NCBI GenBank assembly: GCA_943908385.1
Contig: CALTTF010000014.1
Span: forward strand, 1 to 37,720
DNA length: 37,720 nt
Direction of reading: 5' to 3'
Source: an uncultured Corynebacterium sp.
GTDB taxonomy: Bacteria; Actinomycetota; Actinomycetes; Mycobacteriales; Mycobacteriaceae
The notes beneath the pieces are model-generated. The model was not told the DNA's origin and ran no database searches. It saw only the letters and a program-made list of their open reading frames with translations. Made by a program: the position numbers and the translations under genes. Below are positions 25,406-33,739 of the stretch, one piece after another; position 1 is the first letter of the stretch; each line of letters opens with the position of its first letter.

Positions 25406-26377
25406 ATGAAAGTTCTCTCGATCCCCGCGGAACATGTGTACCCGCAGGCGATTCAGCCTGAAGGAGTGAGCTTTCACCCCGACCCCGACATCGACGGTAA
25501 TTGGTGGCCCCACCCGGCGCTCGAAGCCCAGTGGTGGGACACGCCGCGCGATGTCGACCTCGTGCACATCCACTTCGGATACGAGCACCGCACGCCCGAG
25601 CAGCTGCAGGAATTGGTGAACAGGCTGCCCGTTCCGCTCGTGGTCACGGTGCATGACCTGGATAATCCGCACCTGTCGGACCCGGACGACCAGGAACGCC
25701 ACCGCGCGAATGTGGGCGTGCTCGTCCGCGCGGCGAAGCAGGTGGTCACGCTCACCGAGTGCGCCGCCGAAACTGTCGCGCAGCGCTACGGGCGGCAGGA
25801 TGTGGCGGTGGTGGGGCACCCGGCCGTCGTCAAGCAAATGCCTGGTGTCGAAGCTGCCGCAGATGCCGCTGTCTTCCTGAAGTCGCTGCGGGCGAATGTC
25901 GCGGCGAAGGTCGAGTTTTACCGCGAGATCGCCGCACGCGTGCCGTTGACGGTCTACGCGCACGACGTCCCGGCCACGCGGGAATTGCGCGCCGAGCTTT
26001 CGCTTATCGACGGGCTCTCCACGGTCACCCATGACCCCCTCGACGACGCTGCTTTGCACAAGGCCGTCGCGAGCCACCGCGTCTGCATCTTGCCGTATGT
26101 GCGGGGCACGCACTCCGGCTGGCTGGAGATGTGCCGTGACCTTGGCGTGAGCGTGGCTGTGCCGGACTGTGGCTGCTATGCGGATCAGGCTGACACCCCT
26201 GAGGCCGTGGCCGTGTACCGCACGGGCGACGGCGCCGCTGCCGGTCAGGCCGCTGCAGCCTTGCTGGCGGCGGGCCCGGTGCCGTACCGCGGTGACCGTG
26301 GGGCGCAGCTTCGCGCGATCAAGCACGCTCATGCCGATATATACGCCGCGGCTTATCAGGCGGAGGGCGCCCAGTGA
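25406..26377 (+). CDS. GT-B (GT4-like) glycosyltransferase
   Basis: This 323-residue protein has MKVLSIPAEHVYPQAI and DVDLVHIHFGYEHRTPEQLQEL near the N-terminus, LVVTVHDLDNPH, QVVTLTECAAETVAQRYG and a donor half with LTVYAHDVPAT, VCILPYVRGTHSGWLEMCRDLGVSVAVPDCG. These follow GT4 topology, with weak donor-site motifs. GGTGGA precedes the ATG at 25406, and the region upstream carries the divergent promoters. Its TGA overlaps the GTG start of the next gene. One GCTTATCGACG copy at 26002 encodes Leu-Ile-Asp. Sugar specificity is not deducible. Confidence 0.75.
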   Translation: MKVLSIPAEHVYPQAIQPEGVSFHPDPDIDGNWWPHPALEAQWWDTPRDVDLVHIHFGYEHRTPEQLQELVNRLPVPLVVTVHDLDNPHLSDPDDQERHRANVGVLVRAAKQVVTLTECAAETVAQRYGRQDVAVVGHPAVVKQMPGVEAAADAAVFLKSLRANVAAKVEFYREIAARVPLTVYAHDVPATRELRAELSLIDGLSTVTHDPLDDAALHKAVASHRVCILPYVRGTHSGWLEMCRDLGVSVAVPDCGCYADQADTPEAVAVYRTGDGAAAGQAAAALLAAGPVPYRGDRGAQLRAIKHAHADIYAAAYQAEGAQ

Positions 26378-27477
26378 CGATCACTTTGCCAGCGGCAGAC
26401 GATGTGCGCAGCGGCCCGCGCCTGCGAATCGCATTCGTGGCGCCTGCGCGGTACCCGATCCGCGAACCGTACGCGGGCGGTCTGGAAGCGTTCTGCCACA
26501 CGATGGTGATGGCCCTGCGCGAGGAGGGCCACGAGGTGGATTTTTACGCGGCGAAGGGGTCGGACGGCAATGTGAAGGGCGTAGAGCTGCCTGGTGTGGA
26601 CTGGGGATCCAACCCCGATCGCGCCACGGACACCGGCTACCCGGCGGGCGAGAAGGAGCGGGAAGAGCGAGCGTTTCTCCGGCTCAGGGCCCACCTCGTT
26701 GAGAAACGCTACGACATCGTCCACAACAACAGTTTGAGTCCCGCCCTATTTCCATCGGCGATCTCGCCCGAGCCTTTAGCCATGTTGACCACGCTGCACA
26801 CTCCGCAGCTGCCCGAGATTCAGAATGCGGTGAATGCGGCGGGAGAGCGAGCTGGCCGGTTTGCGGCGGTGAGCACGACCACTGCCCGCAGTTGGGCGAT
26901 GCCCACTCCCATCGAGGTCATCCCGAACGGGGTCAATGTGCGGCGCTGGGCTTTCGGCCCCGGCGGCGAAGGGGCGGTGTGGTTTGGCCGGATTGTTCCG
27001 GAGAAGGGACTGCACCTAGCGATGGACGCCTGCCGTCTGCTCGGCCTGCGGCTGACTATCGCTGGACGTCGAGGCGACCTCGGCTATTTCCAGGAGCAGA
27101 TCGCTCCCCGCCTCGATGGCAAGCTCATCCGCTGGGTCGGCGAGTTGTCCCACGCTGAGCTGCGCGGACTGGTTGGCCGCCACGCCGTGTGCGTGGTCAC
27201 GCCTCGCTGGGAGGAGCCGTTTGGGCTCGTCGCCTTTGAGGCGATGTCCTGCGGCACTCCGGTGGCGGCCTTTGACAGAGGTGGGATGGGGGAGCTGCTG
27301 GCGCAAGCGCCTGCGGCGCTCGCAGCACCCGACGATGCATTCGCCCTAGCGAGCGCGATCCACCGCGCCCTCCACATCGACCGCGCAGCGGTGCGGGAAT
27401 GGGTAGTGGACAACCACAGTCTCAGCCAGACAGCCCGCCGGTACGTCGACTTCTACCGGGAGGTGATGGTGCGGTGA
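26374..27477 (+). CDS. Family 4 glycosyltransferase
   Basis: This 367-residue GT-B protein has RIAFVAPARYPIREPYAGGLEAFCHTMVMALREEGHEV (about 18-56), DIVHNNSLSPALF, VIPNGVNVRRW and the conserved donor motif WEEPFGLVAFEAMSCGTPVAAFDRGG (E-x7-E), which is intact here. GTGA overlaps at both ends couple it to its neighbours. It is the clearest retaining GT4 of the cluster. The donor is likely a nucleotide sugar of the GDP- or UDP-type used in surface polysaccharides; this is not decided by sequence. Confidence 0.9.
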   Translation: MTITLPAADDVRSGPRLRIAFVAPARYPIREPYAGGLEAFCHTMVMALREEGHEVDFYAAKGSDGNVKGVELPGVDWGSNPDRATDTGYPAGEKEREERAFLRLRAHLVEKRYDIVHNNSLSPALFPSAISPEPLAMLTTLHTPQLPEIQNAVNAAGERAGRFAAVSTTTARSWAMPTPIEVIPNGVNVRRWAFGPGGEGAVWFGRIVPEKGLHLAMDACRLLGLRLTIAGRRGDLGYFQEQIAPRLDGKLIRWVGELSHAELRGLVGRHAVCVVTPRWEEPFGLVAFEAMSCGTPVAAFDRGGMGELLAQAPAALAAPDDAFALASAIHRALHIDRAAVREWVVDNHSLSQTARRYVDFYREVMVR

Positions 27478-29267
27478 ACAAACTCATCGGCATTTATGCC
27501 CACCACCACGGCAGCGGGCACATTCAGCGGTGCCGGAACATTCAGCGGGAGCTGCGTGAACTGGGCTGGGACGCCGCCGTTTTGTCCACCGCGCCTGGGG
27601 CAGATGTCGTCCTCGCGGACGATGCCGGGCACGGTCATGCCGGCCGCGCGATGACCGCTGGTGGAACCCTCCACTACGCCCCGTACGGCAACCGCGGTCT
27701 GCGCGAACGCTTCGCCGCCATCGCCTCCTGGGTGGCGGAGAACGACCCGGTGGCCTTCTACGTCGACGTCTCGGCTGAGGTGTGCGTGTTCCTGCGCCTC
27801 ATGGGCGTGCCCGTGATCACGCTGGCCATGCCCGGGCTGCGGGATGATCCGCCGCACCAGCTCGCTTACCGCCAGTCCGACGCCATTATCGCCGCGTGGC
27901 CGTCCTGGGGGCCGGTGCCCGAGCACCTGCGCATGCACTCGGACCGGCTGCACCCGGTCGGCGGGATCACGCGTCTGGAACGCCCCGCCCCGGAGCACGC
28001 GCCGGAACGCGACCCGCACCATGTTCTCGTCATGGCCGGCCAGGGCGGGTCCACATGGGAGCCGGGGGACTGGGACGCAGTTAAGGCCGCCTGCCCCGGT
28101 TACCATTTCACGTTCCTGACGGGGGAGAACCGTGTGGACGACCCAACGGAGCTCATCGCCTCCGCGGGTGTTGTGGTGGCCGCGGGCGGTCAGAACTCCA
28201 TCGCGGACATCGCCCACCTGGGTGCGCCTGCCGTGATCCTCCCGCAGCCGCGGCCGTTCATAGAGCAGAAGACGTCCGCCCAGCTGCTCGCCCGCGAAGG
28301 ACTCGCTGTCGTGCCCGAGAGTTTCCCGGCACCGGAGGACTGGCAGGGAGTGCTCGCCGCCGCCCGCGAGCTGAATGCTGATTGGTCGCGCTGGGAAACG
28401 GAAGGGTCGGCACGTCGGGCAGCAGAGGTCATCGCGCAGGTCGCGCAGGACCCCGCGGACGCGAAGGCGGCGATTGTGACGCTGGCCAACGCGGGGCGCG
28501 TCAGCCACCTCACCCACCAGGTCAACCTCGCGCCGGAGGGCACGGACCACATCACCGTCGCCCTCGCCGACCACAAGGCGCTGGAAAAAGCTGTGCCCAA
28601 AAGCCACGTGATTCCCATGGATAGCGATGAGCAGGCCAGCCACCCGAACCTCGCCCGAGCACGCAACCTCGGCGCCGCTGAGGCGATTGCGCGCGGCAAC
28701 GAGGTGCTCATCTTCCTCGACGCGGATTGCCTCGCCGGCGGCGACCTCGTCCCGCTGTACATGAAGGCGCTCGCGGAGCACCCGGACGCTGTTGTCGCAG
28801 GTCCCGTCACCTACATGAAAGAAGGGGAGCTGCGGACCGTGCGGCCGGACCCCCACCCCGCACGCCCGAACCCGCCCGCCGGCGAGATCGTCCGCGCCGA
28901 AATTTACGACCTCTTCTGGTCCCTGTCCTTCGTGTGCACCGCGAAGACCTGGGAGAAGATCGTCGACACCTTCGGCGGCTTCGACGAGGCGTACTCAGGC
29001 TACGGCGGAGAGGACACGGACTTCGCCTGGAACCTGCGCGAATACGGCATCGACCTGCTGTGGGTCGGCGGCGCGCACGCATTCCACCAGTGGCACCCGG
29101 TCTCCTCGCCGCCGTGGGAGCACCTCGACGATATCCTGCGCAACGCCGCGGTCTTCAACAGCAAATGGGGCACGTGGCCCATGGAGGGGTGGTTGCGCGC
29201 CTTCGAGGAAGCAGGAGCAATCGCGCTTATCGACGGCACCTGGCAGCGCACCCACCCCACCCCCTAA
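27474..29267 (+). CDS. Bifunctional GT28-like / GT2 glycosyltransferase fusion
   Basis: This 597-residue protein joins two complete glycosyltransferase domains. Residues about 1-330 are a MurG/UGT-like GT-B unit: IYAHHHGSGHIQRCRNIQREL, VLVMAGQGGSTW and VVVAAGGQNSIADIAHLGAPAVILPQPRPFIEQ. Residues about 360-590 are a GT-A unit: ARARNLGAAEAIARGNEVLIFLDAD (metal-binding DxD near 415), AGPVTYM and FGGFDEAYSGYGGEDTDFAWNL, as in galactosyltransferase-type GT2 proteins. The start is the GTG at 27474, overlapping the previous stop. The fusion suggests two successive sugar additions. Its stop overlaps the convergent efeB stop (29264-29267). One GCTTATCGACG motif lies near the end (29225). Confidence 0.87.
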   Translation: MNKLIGIYAHHHGSGHIQRCRNIQRELRELGWDAAVLSTAPGADVVLADDAGHGHAGRAMTAGGTLHYAPYGNRGLRERFAAIASWVAENDPVAFYVDVSAEVCVFLRLMGVPVITLAMPGLRDDPPHQLAYRQSDAIIAAWPSWGPVPEHLRMHSDRLHPVGGITRLERPAPEHAPERDPHHVLVMAGQGGSTWEPGDWDAVKAACPGYHFTFLTGENRVDDPTELIASAGVVVAAGGQNSIADIAHLGAPAVILPQPRPFIEQKTSAQLLAREGLAVVPESFPAPEDWQGVLAAARELNADWSRWETEGSARRAAEVIAQVAQDPADAKAAIVTLANAGRVSHLTHQVNLAPEGTDHITVALADHKALEKAVPKSHVIPMDSDEQASHPNLARARNLGAAEAIARGNEVLIFLDADCLAGGDLVPLYMKALAEHPDAVVAGPVTYMKEGELRTVRPDPHPARPNPPAGEIVRAEIYDLFWSLSFVCTAKTWEKIVDTFGGFDEAYSGYGGEDTDFAWNLREYGIDLLWVGGAHAFHQWHPVSSPPWEHLDDILRNAAVFNSKWGTWPMEGWLRAFEEAGAIALIDGTWQRTHPTP

Positions 29268-30517
29268 GCGAACATCCCTTCCCCCACGAAGCCTGTCTCG
29301 CCCACACCCGGTGGGATGAGGTACGTGCCCGTGTTCGTGGTTTTCAAGTATTCCAGGAACATCTCGTCGCGCGACATGGACTGATGCACGGTGGCGAACC
29401 GGTCGACGGTGCGCGTGAACGCGATGAAGAAGAGCCCCGCGTCAAGCCGCCCCTGGTCGTTGGAGCCATCCACGAAATTGAACGGGCGGCGCAGCATGCG
29501 GATTCCGCCGTTCTGGTCCGGGTGGACGTTGTACAAGTGCGAGCCGTGGTCGATGACGGGGCGGCCGCGCTCGTTGGTGGCGCTGAAATCCGGCTCGTCG
29601 TATTCGTCAGTGCCGGTCAGCGGCGCTCCCACGACCTTGTCGCGGCCGGTGACGCGCTCTTGCTCTGAGAGCTGGAGGGTGTCCCAGACCTCGATGTTCA
29701 TGGCGATGCGCCGTGCCGTCAGGTACGACCCGCCCGCCGCCCAGGGCTGGGAAGAATCCGCCGGGATCCACACGTGCTCGTCCAAGGCATCGGTGTCCTC
29801 GGCGCGGATATTCGCGGTCCCGTCTTTCTGCCCGAAGAGGTTGCGCGGGGTGGTCTCCTCACGGGTGGTCACGGCAGCTTTACCGAAGCCGATCTGGGTC
29901 CAGCGAAGCACCGCATCAGGGACGGCCAGGCGCGTCAGGTTGCGGATGGCGTGGGTAGCCACCTGCGGGTCGTTGGCGCAGGCCTGAATGCACAGGTCGC
30001 CGTCGGACCGCTCCCGGTTGAGGAAGTCGTTGGTCATCGGCGGCATCTCAGTGAACTCGCTCGGCAGCTTGTCCGTCAAACCGAATTGATCGCGGAACAG
30101 GCTGCGCCCGAAACCGATAGTGATGGTCAGGGCCGCGGGGCCGAGGTCGTATGCCTCTCCGGAGTCATCCGGAGGGAAATTCTCGCCGCCGCCGAACGCG
30201 CCCTTCGAGCTGACTTCGCCGCCGAGTGTAAGACGGCGCGCGGCATCGGTCCAGCGGGTGAGAAGGTCGATCAGGTCGTCCCTGTCCGCCTTTTCGTCCA
30301 TGTCGAAGGCCGCGAAGTGCAGGTTGTTCTGCATCGGGCTGATGATGCCCGCTTGGTGCTCACCGGCGAAGTCGATGATCATCTCCTCGTGCGCGGCGCC
30401 GTCGATGTCGCCGCCACGCGAAGAAGAGCCGTCCTCCCGCGAGCACGCGGCGGCAGCGGCACCGGCAGCGCTCACGCCGCCGAGCGCCAGGAACGAACGC
30501 CGGTTGAACTTGCCCAT
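29264..30517 (-). CDS. efeB: EfeB Dyp-type heme peroxidase (Tat-exported)
   Basis: This 417-residue protein starts with a twin-arginine signal, NRRSFLALGGVSAAGAAAAAC; the Cys also allows a lipobox reading. The Dyp fold follows with the distal motif GQKDGTAN (about residue 226) and the heme-ligand region VIDHGSHLYNVHPDQNGG. EfeB is the periplasmic peroxidase of the EfeUOB ferrous iron system and may oxidise Fe(II) or act on heme. It follows efeO with no spacing and converges with the glycosyltransferase fusion, their stops overlapping. Confidence 0.93.
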   Translation of the reverse strand: MGKFNRRSFLALGGVSAAGAAAAACSREDGSSSRGGDIDGAAHEEMIIDFAGEHQAGIISPMQNNLHFAAFDMDEKADRDDLIDLLTRWTDAARRLTLGGEVSSKGAFGGGENFPPDDSGEAYDLGPAALTITIGFGRSLFRDQFGLTDKLPSEFTEMPPMTNDFLNRERSDGDLCIQACANDPQVATHAIRNLTRLAVPDAVLRWTQIGFGKAAVTTREETTPRNLFGQKDGTANIRAEDTDALDEHVWIPADSSQPWAAGGSYLTARRIAMNIEVWDTLQLSEQERVTGRDKVVGAPLTGTDEYDEPDFSATNERGRPVIDHGSHLYNVHPDQNGGIRMLRRPFNFVDGSNDQGRLDAGLFFIAFTRTVDRFATVHQSMSRDEMFLEYLKTTNTGTYLIPPGVGETGFVGEGMFA

Positions 30518-31780
30518 TTAGGACTCATCTCCCGCATCGACATTGAGCCCGAGGACGGTGCCGGTCAGGTTGGACAGCGGCTCGCGCAGGGCGTCCAGGG
30601 AACGCGTCAGCTTCGCCTGCTCGCCAGCGTCCACCTGGTCGTAGTCCACAAACCCGGTTTCCAGGCTGCCGTACTGGTCGAGGAGCTCTTGGATGTCGTT
30701 GAAGCGGGACTCGATGTCGTCGACAAGCTGCTTGCCCTCCTCACCGCGCTCGGCGGCGATGCCCTTGACCATGTCGAAGGCGATGCGGGAGCCCTGGATA
30801 TTGGCCTGGAAATCGTAGAGGTCCTTGTGCGACCACCAGTTCTCCTCACCCGTGACCTTGGTGGTGGCCACCTCTTCGAGCAGGCCCATCGCGCCGTTGG
30901 AGACTGTGTCGACGGTGATGTCCTGCTCTTCGATGAAGTTGTCCGCGTTGACGGTGGTGTTCAGCTGCTCCACATCGGCGATGAGAGTGTCGGCGATCTC
31001 GCGGCGGTGCTCCGGCGTGGACGGCTCCCAGCCCTCGCGGGCGGGTGCGCCGTCGGCGTTCTTCGCGTCCTCAGCCGGCGGCCACAGGTCTTTTTCCATG
31101 CGGTGGAAGCCGAGCCACTCCGTGAACGACGGGTCGTCTTCCTTCAACTCGTCGGCCTCGGCGATGTAGTCCACTTCGCGGTAGTCGATGCGGGCGTCCA
31201 GCACACCGAGCGCCTCGGCCACCGGCTCAATGCGCTCGTAGTGCACGCGGGTCGTGGGGTAGAGCGCCTTAGCCTTCTCGTCGTCGCCGGCGGCGTACGC
31301 CTCAGCGAATTCCTCGACCTTGGGCAGTAGTTCCGCGACCTCGTTCTGCACGAAGGCGACATAGTTGTCCCGTGCCTCGTTGAAGCGCTTCTCGTCGGAC
31401 TCGTTGTACTGGATCGGCTCGCCGGTCACCGTGAATTCGCTCTGGCCGACATTCGCGCCGCGCAGACCCGGCTTGCAGGCCGTGAAGTAGTTGCCGGGCT
31501 CGAGCTGCACGGTCAGGTCCGCGGTGGACCCTGGCGCGATATTCTCGCGCTCGGCGATGACCCGCAACCCGTCGTCGGCGAGCACGTAGAACTCGGTGAC
31601 GCGCTCACCTTCGTTGGTGATGGAGAAGGTGCTGGTGCCGGATTCCACGGAATCCGCGGCGACCTGGCATGCGTCTTCTTTCGCCTGGACGTCAATGGCG
31701 TCGCCCGAACTGTTCTCCACGCACCCGGCCAACGGCAGGGTGAGAGCGACAGCGGCGAGTAGAGCGGGGGAGCGCTTCAT
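30518..31780 (-). CDS. efeO: EfeO iron-binding lipoprotein (cupredoxin plus M75 domain)
   Basis: This 420-residue protein begins with a lipoprotein signal ending LAGC at Cys20. Residues about 35-125 form the EfeO cupredoxin-like domain (FSITNEGERVTEFYVL to EPGNYFTACKPG, with a Cys). Residues about 135-410 form the M75 imelysin-like domain, carrying the HxxE motif in GFHRMEKDLWP (about 230). EfeO binds iron outside the membrane and passes it to EfeU. Its end overlaps or abuts efeB and its start overlaps the efeU stop by four nt, so the three are one operon. Confidence 0.93.
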   Translation of the reverse strand: MKRSPALLAAVALTLPLAGCVENSSGDAIDVQAKEDACQVAADSVESGTSTFSITNEGERVTEFYVLADDGLRVIAERENIAPGSTADLTVQLEPGNYFTACKPGLRGANVGQSEFTVTGEPIQYNESDEKRFNEARDNYVAFVQNEVAELLPKVEEFAEAYAAGDDEKAKALYPTTRVHYERIEPVAEALGVLDARIDYREVDYIAEADELKEDDPSFTEWLGFHRMEKDLWPPAEDAKNADGAPAREGWEPSTPEHRREIADTLIADVEQLNTTVNADNFIEEQDITVDTVSNGAMGLLEEVATTKVTGEENWWSHKDLYDFQANIQGSRIAFDMVKGIAAERGEEGKQLVDDIESRFNDIQELLDQYGSLETGFVDYDQVDAGEQAKLTRSLDALREPLSNLTGTVLGLNVDAGDES

Positions 31781-32772
31781 AGTAGGACCTTTCGTGAGTC
31801 ATCTTCGTTGGCAGGGGTGGTGGCGTACGTTTCGCCCTTGTACGTATTCGCGCTGCGTCGGCGACCCGCTTTCACGTGCCGCACGAAGATCGGCACAATG
31901 ACGGCGATGTATACGCACCAGGCAATGACCTGCAGCCAGGACATTTGGGGCATGAAGCCGGTGAATGCCTGCAGCAGCGTGGCGGTGATCCCGGCGGGAT
32001 CAATGACGCCCTCGAGGTTGAACGCCCACCCGAACGGGAAGGACGCCAGCCAGAACGGGTAGGAATCGAAACCGGTGAGCACCTCGCCGGTGCGTGGGTG
32101 CGTCGGAGCGATGGGGGCGCCGGAGAACGGGCCGGGGAGGAACTGCGCCTCCTGGAGGTCGTGGATGGCGTAGGCGAGAATGCCCGCCGCGACGACGATG
32201 AGCAGGGCACTGGACCACGTGAAGAACGTGCCCAGGTCGAGCTTCAGCGCGCCGCGGTAGATCAGCCACCCCATCACGACTGCGATGCCGATGCCCAGAA
32301 ACGCGCCGACGACCGCACTCGGGGTAGTGGTCCAGCCCCACAGCAGGAGCGTCAGCTCTATGCCCTCCCGGGCCACCGCGACGAACGCGAGCCAGAACAT
32401 CGCCTGAGTTCCTTTGGCCAGGGCGGTCCCAGTCTTGTCGTCGAGCATGGTGCGCAGCTTGCCGTTCTTATTGCTCAGGGAGACGATCATGCCGGTGATC
32501 ATGGCCACTGCGATGAGCGACATGATGCCGCCGATGGCTTCCTGTGCCCGGAACGACAAGCCGTAGCGTCCGAATGTGAACAGGGCGCCGAGCGCGGTGC
32601 AGATCACGGCGGCGGAGATCACACCGACCCATACGGTGCGGGACGCTTCTGCGGTTCCGGTGTTCCCGCTGCCGTCGTTTTTGCGGCGTGCGATAGCAGC
32701 GAAGAGCATGCCGACGATGAGGGATGCTTCCAAGCCTTCGCGTAGGCCGACCAGGAATGCGGCGATGAACAT
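31777..32772 (-). CDS. efeU: EfeU ferrous iron permease (OFeT/FTR1 family)
   Basis: This 331-residue protein has seven predicted membrane helices. Two REGLE/REGIE iron-transfer motifs, LREGLEA at about residue 10 and AREGIEL at about 150, identify FTR1-like permeases. The C-terminus is cytoplasmic and basic (VKAGRRRSANTYKG). The start is the ATG at 32772; the leader contains two DtxR-like sites, so the operon is expected to be repressed by iron. An upstream in-frame extension to 32826 lacks a start signal and is not needed. Confidence 0.93.
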   Translation of the reverse strand: MFIAAFLVGLREGLEASLIVGMLFAAIARRKNDGSGNTGTAEASRTVWVGVISAAVICTALGALFTFGRYGLSFRAQEAIGGIMSLIAVAMITGMIVSLSNKNGKLRTMLDDKTGTALAKGTQAMFWLAFVAVAREGIELTLLLWGWTTTPSAVVGAFLGIGIAVVMGWLIYRGALKLDLGTFFTWSSALLIVVAAGILAYAIHDLQEAQFLPGPFSGAPIAPTHPRTGEVLTGFDSYPFWLASFPFGWAFNLEGVIDPAGITATLLQAFTGFMPQMSWLQVIAWCVYIAVIVPIFVRHVKAGRRRSANTYKGETYATTPANEDDSRKVLL

Positions 32773-32829
32773 GACCGGAACTTTCTCGTGTGAACCTTGG
32801 CTGGTCCTGATGGCGGTGACCTGCATAAG

Positions 32830-32868
32830 TTAGGGTAACCTTGACTAGCCAAGGATAACCTTACCTAA
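32830..32868 (-). promoter_or_regulatory. Two adjacent DtxR/IdeR-like iron boxes before efeUOB
   Basis: On the minus strand, 32850-32868 reads TTAGGTAAGGTTATCCTTG, which agrees with 14 of 19 positions of the DtxR consensus TTAGGTTAGGCTAACCTAA. A weaker site lies at 32830-32848 (TTAGGGTAACCTTGACTAG on the plus strand). CCTTG and CAAGG meet symmetrically around ACTAGC. The pair lies 58-96 nt upstream of efeU, the right place for iron repression. Confidence 0.75.
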
Positions 32869-32885
32869 CGCCTTTCGGAAACGAG

Positions 32886-32928
32886 AAAACACCCCTTCCT
32901 CTGAACCGATTTCGGCTCAGCGGGGGGC
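32886..32928 (-). terminator. Rho-independent terminator of the crotonase gene
   Basis: On the minus strand, CCCCCC, CTGA and CCGA pair with CGG, TCAG and GGGG around an AAAT loop, and TTTTC follows. The hairpin starts about 20 nt beyond the TAG at 32949. Confidence 0.6.
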
Positions 32929-32948
32929 GTCGAGTATGGGTGGAGCCG

Positions 32949-33731
32949 CTAGAACTTCGGTGCGCGGTGCTCCAAGAAAGCGGCGACACCTTCCTTGTGG
33001 CCCGGACTCTGAAGCAGCTCAGTCTGGAACCGGGCTTCGTTGATCAAGCTGTTCGGCAGTTCGGTCAGAGTCACTCGGTTCACCGCGCGCTTGGTCTGGG
33101 CGACAGCGCCGCGCGGCGAGGCCGAGAAGCTCGCGGCCCACTGCTGTGCGCGCTCGAGTGCCTCGCCAGTGGCAGTGACATCGGTGAAGAGACCGAAGTT
33201 CACTGCGTCCGCAGCAGGAATACGTTCCTGCAAAAGGACCAGTTGCATTGCGCGGTGGCGGCCGATGGAGGCGGCCAAGGTGGCTACGGCCCCGCCGTCC
33301 GGCATCAGTCCGATCCGCCCGAAGGGGAGGGTGATGAAGGACGATTCCGCGGCGACGATGAGGTCGCACGCGCAGGCCAGCGACGCACCCACACCGGCGA
33401 CGGCGCCCTCGGCAGCGGCGATGACCGGCACATCGGCGCGCGTGATCGAACCGATCATGTGCTCGATGCCGCCCAGCGAGTGAGCAGCGACCTCCGCCGT
33501 GCTCTCACCGGTGAATGCCTCGATGTCCATGCCGGAGCAGAAAGACTTCTCGTCGCCGGTGATGATGATGCACCGCACCTCAGGGTTCGCATTCGCCGCC
33601 TGGACTGCATCGCCGATGGACCAGTAGGAATCCGGCTCCAAAGCGTTGCGCTTGGCGGGGTTGGAGATGCGGATGAGGGCCACCGCGCCGTCGATAAGCG
33701 AAGTGATGTTGCCCTTGAGCTCGCCTGACAT
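32949..33731 (-). CDS. Enoyl-CoA hydratase/isomerase (crotonase) family protein
   Basis: This 260-residue crotonase has the oxyanion-hole segments CSGMDIEAF (about 65-73) and AGVGASLACACDLIVAAESS (about 112-131). The region LPFGRIGLMPDGGAVATLA lacks the first catalytic Glu of true enoyl-CoA hydratases and has the PDGG form of PaaG-type isomerases, so hydration may not be its reaction. NEARFQTELLQSPGHKEGVAAFLEHRAPKF ends in the family's usual PxF tail. It lies eight nt downstream of the nitronate monooxygenase gene in a two-gene operon. One GCTTATCGACG copy is at 33690. Confidence 0.87.
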   Translation of the reverse strand: MSGELKGNITSLIDGAVALIRISNPAKRNALEPDSYWSIGDAVQAANANPEVRCIIITGDEKSFCSGMDIEAFTGESTAEVAAHSLGGIEHMIGSITRADVPVIAAAEGAVAGVGASLACACDLIVAAESSFITLPFGRIGLMPDGGAVATLAASIGRHRAMQLVLLQERIPAADAVNFGLFTDVTATGEALERAQQWAASFSASPRGAVAQTKRAVNRVTLTELPNSLINEARFQTELLQSPGHKEGVAAFLEHRAPKF

Positions 33732-33739
33732 AGTTGTCT

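Noticed and set aside
29774..31330. A 518-codon plus-strand open frame
   Set aside because: It lies opposite efeB and efeO and has no recognisable domain.
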